Positions 6,408 through 7,496 of a stretch of DNA of 7,496 nt are shown piece by piece. The notes below the pieces were generated by a model. The model made no database searches and was not told the origin of the DNA. It worked only from the letters and a program-made list of their open reading frames with translations. Location of the stretch: positions 1 to 7,496 of the forward strand of contig JAEWBW010000176.1 in NCBI GenBank assembly GCA_023390955.1, in the 5' to 3' direction. The position numbers were made by a program, and so were the translations under genes. Position 1 is the stretch's first letter. Every line of letters starts with the position of its first letter. The DNA is from Pseudomonadota bacterium (GTDB taxonomy: Bacteria; Pseudomonadota; Alphaproteobacteria; Rhizobiales; Xanthobacteraceae).

Positions 6408-6435
6408 ACGGCGGCGGGAGCCATCTCGCCGCCGT
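6408..6435 (+). terminator. GC-rich hairpin after dctP
   Basis: A perfect nine-bp stem ACGGCGGCG/CGCCGCCGT (6408-6416 with 6427-6435) with a ten-base loop begins 19 bases after the dctP stop. No T-run follows, so it is more likely an mRNA-stabilising or partial-attenuation hairpin. Such elements commonly keep binding-protein mRNA more abundant than permease mRNA; that role is inferred. Confidence 0.5.
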
Positions 6436-6455
6436 TGCTCTGCAAGTGCAACCAA

Positions 6456-6488
6456 CTTCCCTCGCCCCGCAGGCGGGGAGAGGCGAAG
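6456..6488. repeat. palindromic repeat remnant between dctP and dctQ (family 1-like)
   Basis: A hairpin with inner stem CCCCG/CGGGG (6465-6469 with 6474-6478, loop CAGG) and outer pairs CCTC/GAGG (6460-6463 with 6480-6483) and CTTC/GAAG, with small mismatches. The core resembles the CTCTCCC...GGGAGAG hairpins at 1407-1551. It ends 26 bases before the dctQ start codon and lies inside the operon. An open frame from GTG 6446 runs through it into dctQ but is unlikely to be translated. Confidence 0.55.
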
Positions 6489-6514
6489 TGCGCGGCGACA
6501 TCTGGATCGAAAGC

Positions 6515-7051
6515 ATGACGACACAGAGCGAAGCAGTCCCCCCAAAGCGCAGCTGGATGGATCGCATCATCGATTCGATCGAGTGGATCGCGGCCGGCTT
6601 CGTCGGCATCGTCGCGCTCGACATTTTCCTCTCCGTGCTGCTGCGCAACACCCTGAACTATGCGATCCCCGATTCCCACGACATCGGCCGCATGCTGCTC
6701 GGCATCCTGATCTTCTGGGGCATCGCGGCGACCTCCTATCGCGGCACCCACATCACGGTCGACCTGGTCTGGGGCAATGTCGGCCCGCGCTATCAGCGCT
6801 GGATCGACGTGTTCGCGACGCTGGTGCTGCTGTTCGTCGTCACGGTGCAGACCTGGACGCTGTTCGACAAGGTGCGCGGCACCTACAACGACAACGTCCT
6901 CACCTTCGACATCCACATGCCGACATGGCCGTTCTTCGCGATCGCCTGGATCGGCGACGCCGCTGCGGTGCTGCTGATCGCGATCCGCACCTACCGCTTG
7001 ATCTTCCATCCCGAAGACATGCACGACGCCAAAATCAAGGCGACGGAGTAA
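6515..7051 (+). CDS. dctQ: TRAP transporter small permease (DctQ family)
   Basis: Small inner-membrane subunit of the TRAP carrier, 178 residues, typical size. It has four predicted membrane segments at about 23-44, 57-76, 97-117 and 139-162. After the first comes LLRNTLNYAIPDSHDIGRML and after the second the family-typical YRGTHITVDLVW. A charged tail ends the protein. It pairs with the large DctM subunit to move substrate delivered by DctP, driven by a sodium or proton gradient. The start is taken at ATG 6515 (MTTQSEAV): the upstream in-frame GTG at 6446 would add 23 residues encoded by the palindromic repeat, which no DctQ would be expected to carry. Its Shine-Dalgarno is weak (GGA at 6504-6506). 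The stop is two bases before the dctM start. Confidence 0.9.
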   Translation: MTTQSEAVPPKRSWMDRIIDSIEWIAAGFVGIVALDIFLSVLLRNTLNYAIPDSHDIGRMLLGILIFWGIAATSYRGTHITVDLVWGNVGPRYQRWIDVFATLVLLFVVTVQTWTLFDKVRGTYNDNVLTFDIHMPTWPFFAIAWIGDAAAVLLIAIRTYRLIFHPEDMHDAKIKATE

Positions 7052-7053
7052 TC

Positions 7054-7496
7054 ATGAGCACCGACGCCGTCGCCGTAATCGGCTTCGTTTCCCTGTTCGC
7101 CTTGATGCTGCTGCGCGTGCCCGTCGGCATGGCCATGGGCCTCGTCGGCGTCACCGGCTTTGCCTATCTCGTCAACGGGACCGCAGCGCTGAAGCTGGTC
7201 GGCCAGACCTCGATGCGCACGGTCACCGACTACACCTTCGGCGTCATCCCGATGTTCCTGCTGATGGGCTCCTTCGTCAGCAATTCCGGCATGAGCCGCG
7301 AGCTGTTCCGCGCCGCCAACGGCTTTGTCGGGCATTTGCGCGGCGGCCTCGGCATCGCCACCGTCGGCGCCTGCGGCGGCTTTGCCGCGATCTGCGGCTC
7401 GTCGGTCGCAACGGCCGCGACCTTCTCCGCCGTCGCCTATCCCGAGATGCGCCGGTTCGGCTATCCGCAGTCCTTCGCCACCGGCGTGATCGCGGC
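7054..7496 (+). CDS. dctM: TRAP transporter large permease (DctM family), 3' end missing
   Basis: Large inner-membrane transport subunit of the TRAP system, about 425 residues when complete; 147 codons are visible before the window ends. The ATG at 7054 lies two bases after the dctQ stop with GGAG at 7045-7048 inside the dctQ end, so translation is coupled. The N-terminus is a hydrophobic helix (DAVAVIGFVSLFALMLLRVP) followed by the typical RVPVGMAMGLVG turn. Further on come YTFGVIPMFLLMGSFVSNSG and the characteristic glycine/serine-rich GACGGFAAICGSSVATAATF segment, which in DctM proteins belongs to the ion/substrate pathway. The frame is open to the last base with no defect. With dctP and dctQ it makes a complete transporter gene set. 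Confidence 0.95.
   Translation, partial: MSTDAVAVIGFVSLFALMLLRVPVGMAMGLVGVTGFAYLVNGTAALKLVGQTSMRTVTDYTFGVIPMFLLMGSFVSNSGMSRELFRAANGFVGHLRGGLGIATVGACGGFAAICGSSVATAATFSAVAYPEMRRFGYPQSFATGVIA

Noticed and set aside
6446..6514. 23-residue N-terminal extension of DctQ from GTG 6446
   Set aside because: The extension is encoded by a palindromic repeat, and family members begin shortly before the first membrane helix, so ATG 6515 is preferred.
5271..6545. 424-codon open frame on the minus strand opposite dctP
   Set aside because: It is an antisense shadow from GC-biased third positions; composition is low-complexity (H/R/G/L rich) and dctP on the other strand is certain.
6230..7024. 264-codon minus-strand frame opposite dctP/dctQ
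   Set aside because: Antisense shadow of two recognised transporter genes with D/H/R-rich low-complexity translation.

Overview
The window is high-GC, densely coding chromosomal DNA of an alphaproteobacterium. The best guess is a Bradyrhizobium-like member of the Nitrobacteraceae. This rests on codon use (third positions strongly G/C), on the gene families, and on intergenic palindromic repeats of the kind scattered through Bradyrhizobium and Rhodopseudomonas genomes (family resemblance from memory, not searched). No rRNA, tRNA, CRISPR array, insertion sequence or phage gene is visible.

Layout. (1) Positions 1-1393 (+): end of a branched-chain-amino-acid-type ABC importer operon, with a LivG-type ATPase cut by the window edge and a LivF-type ATPase overlapping it by ATGA. 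(2) 1407-1551: a compound palindromic repeat between convergent genes. (3) 1569-2207 (-) and 2328-3212 (+): a pyridoxamine-phosphate-oxidase-fold flavoprotein divergent from a LysR-type regulator. The gap holds a TTGACA box and an LTTR-like dyad directly before the regulator's ATG, which may be a leaderless start. (4) 3215-3295: a second palindromic repeat family. (5) 3301-3717 (-): a PaaI-type hotdog thioesterase. (6) 3840-3932: a third palindromic repeat family. (7) 3942-5111 (-): pobA, 4-hydroxybenzoate 3-monooxygenase, starting at TTG behind a strong Shine-Dalgarno. (8) 5112-5372: a regulatory gap with at least four dyad-symmetric elements. (9) 5373-7496 (+): a TRAP transporter operon, dctP-dctQ-dctM, with dctM cut by the window edge and two hairpins between dctP and dctQ.

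How the genes may work together. PobA converts 4-hydroxybenzoate to protocatechuate, the entry to the beta-ketoadipate pathway. The TRAP operon is transcribed away from pobA through a shared control region, so it may import 4-hydroxybenzoate or a related aromatic acid; aromatic-acid TRAP carriers (TarPQM of Rhodopseudomonas palustris) are known. The liv-type ATPases and the PaaI-like thioesterase also fit aromatic-acid metabolism, but could equally be unrelated neighbours. The LysR regulator most likely controls itself and the flavoprotein gene.

I see no convincing undescribed multi-gene system. The most interesting parts are the pobA/TRAP control region, the possible leaderless LysR start, and three different palindromic repeat families filling three successive gaps between genes.
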